From QHXN01 sp032162705 (GTDB taxonomy: Bacteria; Acidobacteriota; Blastocatellia; Pyrinomonadales; Pyrinomonadaceae): a stretch of DNA of 64,000 bases. The DNA is taken from positions 1 to 64,000 of the forward strand of contig JAVRON010000052.1 of the NCBI GenBank assembly GCA_032162705.1, written 5' to 3'. A program made the translations under genes and the position numbers. Shown one piece after another: positions 62,310-64,000 of this stretch; within the stretch, counting starts at the first letter, position 1; the number at the start of each line of letters is the position of its first letter. The notes below the pieces were generated by a model. That model was not told the DNA's origin and made no database searches. It saw nothing but the letters and a program-made list of their open reading frames with translations.

Positions 62310-64000
62310 TCACTTGCGTTTGTACCCGGGCCCGCGCAGAGGGCAACCTGCGAGTGCTGCTGTCCGGCGTCCGGCGTCAACCTCCAACTGCCCATTGACC
62401 AGAACGTACTGGATGCCTTCGGGGTACTGGTTCGGCTCCTCGAACGTTGCGCGGTCGCGCACGCGCGCCGGGTCGAAGACGGTGATGTCTGCGAACGCTC
62501 CCTCGCGCAGCACACCCCGGTCGCGCAAGCCCACGCGCGCAGCAGACAGTCCCGTCATCTTATGCACGGCCTCCTCTAACGTCAGAAGGTGTTCGTCCCT
62601 GACATAGCGCGAGAGGATGCGCGGGTACGACCCCCAGCCGCGCGGGTGCGACTTCGAGCCTGCGAGAGGCCCGTCTGCCGCACGCGCGCCGCTGTCGGTG
62701 CAGATGCTCACGAACGGCTCGCGGAGCGCCGCGCGCAAATCGTCCTCGTTCATCATGAAATAGATCGCGCCCGTCTGCCCACGGTCGGCGGAGATGAAAT
62801 CGAGGAGCGCATCAAGCTCGTCCTTGCCCTGCTCCTTTGCAATCTCTGAGACGCGCTTGCCCTGCAAGCTCTCAAGCTCGCGGTTGACGACCGAGCCGAT
62901 GAGCACGCCCTGTGCGCCGCCGCTTCCGAGATAGATGTCCTCCCATTCGTTCGAGCCTGCGAGGATATCGCGCTTGATCCGCTCGCGCGTGGCCGGGTCG
63001 CCGAGACGCGCCAGCATCTTCTCGCTGCCTCCCTCCTGCGCCCACGGCGGCAGGCAGGCCGTCAAGGATGTGCTCGCGGCCGTGTAAGGATATACGTCCG
63101 CCGTCACGTCGAGCTTGCGCGAGCGCGCCGCGCGGATTTTCGAGAGCACCGAAGGCATGCGCCCCCAATTCTTCCGGTAGGCTGCCTTGAGATGCCAGAT
63201 TTCCACGGGTATCCGCGCTCTCTGTGCGATCTCGAAGACTTCGGCGAGCGAGGCGTCGAGCGCGTTGCCCTCGCTGCGCTGGTGCGTCGCGTAGATGCCG
63301 CCGTACGAACGCGCGACCTTCGCCAGTTCGACTATCTCATCGGTCTTCGCAAAGCGAGCCGGGACGTACTGGAGCGAGGTCGAAAGCCCGAGCGCGCCGT
63401 CCTCCATCGCGTCGGCCACGAGTGCCTTCATCTTCTCAAGCTCGGCTGGCGTCGGCTGACGATTGTCGAAGCCGACGACGTATTCACGCACCTGCGTCGC
63501 GCCGACGAACGTGGCGATGTTGACGCCCGCGCCCTGACTTGCGAGCCGACGGAAGTATTCGTCGAGCGTGCGCCAGTCAACCGTCAGGTTGAAGCGTCGG
63601 TAGAAGTCCGCGTCCTCTCTGATGAGCCGCTCGTTCATCGGCGCAATCGAGCCGCCCTCGCCCGTGACCTCAGTCGTCACGCCCATCATTACCTTGCTCA
63701 TCGCGCGCGGGTCGATCAGAACGTTCTGCTCCGACTGTCCGAGCATATCTATGAAACCGGGCGCGACGACTAAGCCCCGCGCGTCAATCTCGCGCGGCGC
63801 TCCAGCGCCCTTCGGCAGCCGACCGACAAAGGCGACGCGGTCGCCCTTCAACGCCACGTCGGCGACGGAGCCAGCGCGCCCCGTCCCGTCCACCACGCGA
63901 CCGCCTCTGATAATGAGGTCGTACTGCGGCGACGCCGCAGCCTTCGCCTTCGTCGAAACACCGCCCGGCGATACCGCGACCAGTTCCGCAGCGGCAATGA
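62310..64000 (-). CDS. N-acyl-D-amino-acid deacylase family amidohydrolase (5' end outside the window)
   Basis: At least 563 codons in frame; an internal GTG at 63896 is not the true start because the frame continues upstream with the family N-terminus YDLIIRGGRVVDGTG, preceded by an Ala/Lys/Ser stretch like the end of a signal region. Metal-dependent hydrolase fold: PGFIDMLGQSEQNV, GVTTEVTGEGGSIAP, ALGLSTSLQYVPARF, THQRSEGN, VEIWHLKAAYRKNWG and ICTDSGARAADGPL. The usual HxH after GFID and the Cys of the GNCG-type motif are both replaced, while the later two His and the Asp remain. Possibly removes N-acyl groups from D-amino acids of peptidoglycan. Exported form likely. Confidence 0.82.
   Translation of the reverse strand, partial: IAAAELVAVSPGGVSTKAKAAASPQYDLIIRGGRVVDGTGRAGSVADVALKGDRVAFVGRLPKGAGAPREIDARGLVVAPGFIDMLGQSEQNVLIDPRAMSKVMMGVTTEVTGEGGSIAPMNERLIREDADFYRRFNLTVDWRTLDEYFRRLASQGAGVNIATFVGATQVREYVVGFDNRQPTPAELEKMKALVADAMEDGALGLSTSLQYVPARFAKTDEIVELAKVARSYGGIYATHQRSEGNALDASLAEVFEIAQRARIPVEIWHLKAAYRKNWGRMPSVLSKIRAARSRKLDVTADVYPYTAASTSLTACLPPWAQEGGSEKMLARLGDPATRERIKRDILAGSNEWEDIYLGSGGAQGVLIGSVVNRELESLQGKRVSEIAKEQGKDELDALLDFISADRGQTGAIYFMMNEDDLRAALREPFVSICTDSGARAADGPLAGSKSHPRGWGSYPRILSRYVRDEHLLTLEEAVHKMTGLSAARVGLRDRGVLREGAFADITVFDPARVRDRATFEEPNQYPEGIQYVLVNGQLEVDAGRRTAALAGCPLRGPGYKRK

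Overview
The window is a continuous stretch of high-GC bacterial chromosome. Its gene content points to Acidobacteriota, probably class Blastocatellia (Pyrinomonadaceae-like). The main clues are a VWFA-related protein of the type named after Acidobacteria, a DUF1800/DUF1501 pair next to a giant secreted protein ending in a DUF4214-like domain, a HisZ-dependent short HisG, and many palindromic intergenic repeats. This placement is inferred from gene families; no alignment was run. Almost all genes are on the plus strand.

Layout. 1-5.4 kb: methylmalonyl-CoA mutase large subunit and an FtsB/DivIC-like division protein (both minus), then a sigma-54 activator and a mini M50 protease. 5.4-10.1 kb: two large GT-C-like membrane proteins carrying in-frame tandem repeats. 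10.4-25.7 kb: a complete Tad/Flp pilus locus (two tiny Flp pilins, prepilin peptidase, CpaB, secretin, three TadE/G-like pseudopilins, CpaE, CpaF, TadB, TadC, TadD-like TPR protein), followed by an AAA ATPase and a lytic transglycosylase; a candidate sigma-54 promoter precedes it. 25.8-27.9 kb: a two-repeat secreted protein and a VWA protein. 27.9-36.5 kb: a histidine operon hisZ-G-D-C-B-H-F-IE-N with no hisA, preceded by a consensus-like promoter, a 27-residue leader peptide with eight histidines and a Rho-independent terminator, which together look like a transcription attenuator. 36.9-38.9 kb: a 679-residue radical SAM protein resembling the Tes/MSS membrane-spanning-lipid synthases, with a good sigma-54 promoter match upstream. 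39-41.4 kb: surE-pcm and a DedA protein; then tRNA-Pro(CGG). 41.8-44.2 kb: an SRPBCC protein, a zinc alcohol dehydrogenase and a 53-residue acidic protein. 44.6-52.6 kb: DUF1800, DUF1501 and a 1369-residue multidomain secreted protein. 52.7-57.3 kb: small proteins, a J-domain membrane protein, a VOC protein, an SPL/PA0069-like radical SAM protein, a CBS protein and a PQQ sugar dehydrogenase-like lipoprotein. 57.4-64 kb: an aminosugar-related group (SIS isomerase, GH20 hexosaminidase, NagX-like acyltransferase) and an N-acyl-D-amino-acid deacylase that runs off the window edge.

The most unusual structural feature is a set of about twenty intergenic long imperfect palindromes belonging to about ten unrelated sequence families. 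Most have arms built from 7-bp or 9-bp direct repeats. They lie between genes, often starting at a stop codon and ending at the next ribosome binding site or start codon. Two nearly identical copies flank tadB and differ in heptamer copy number.
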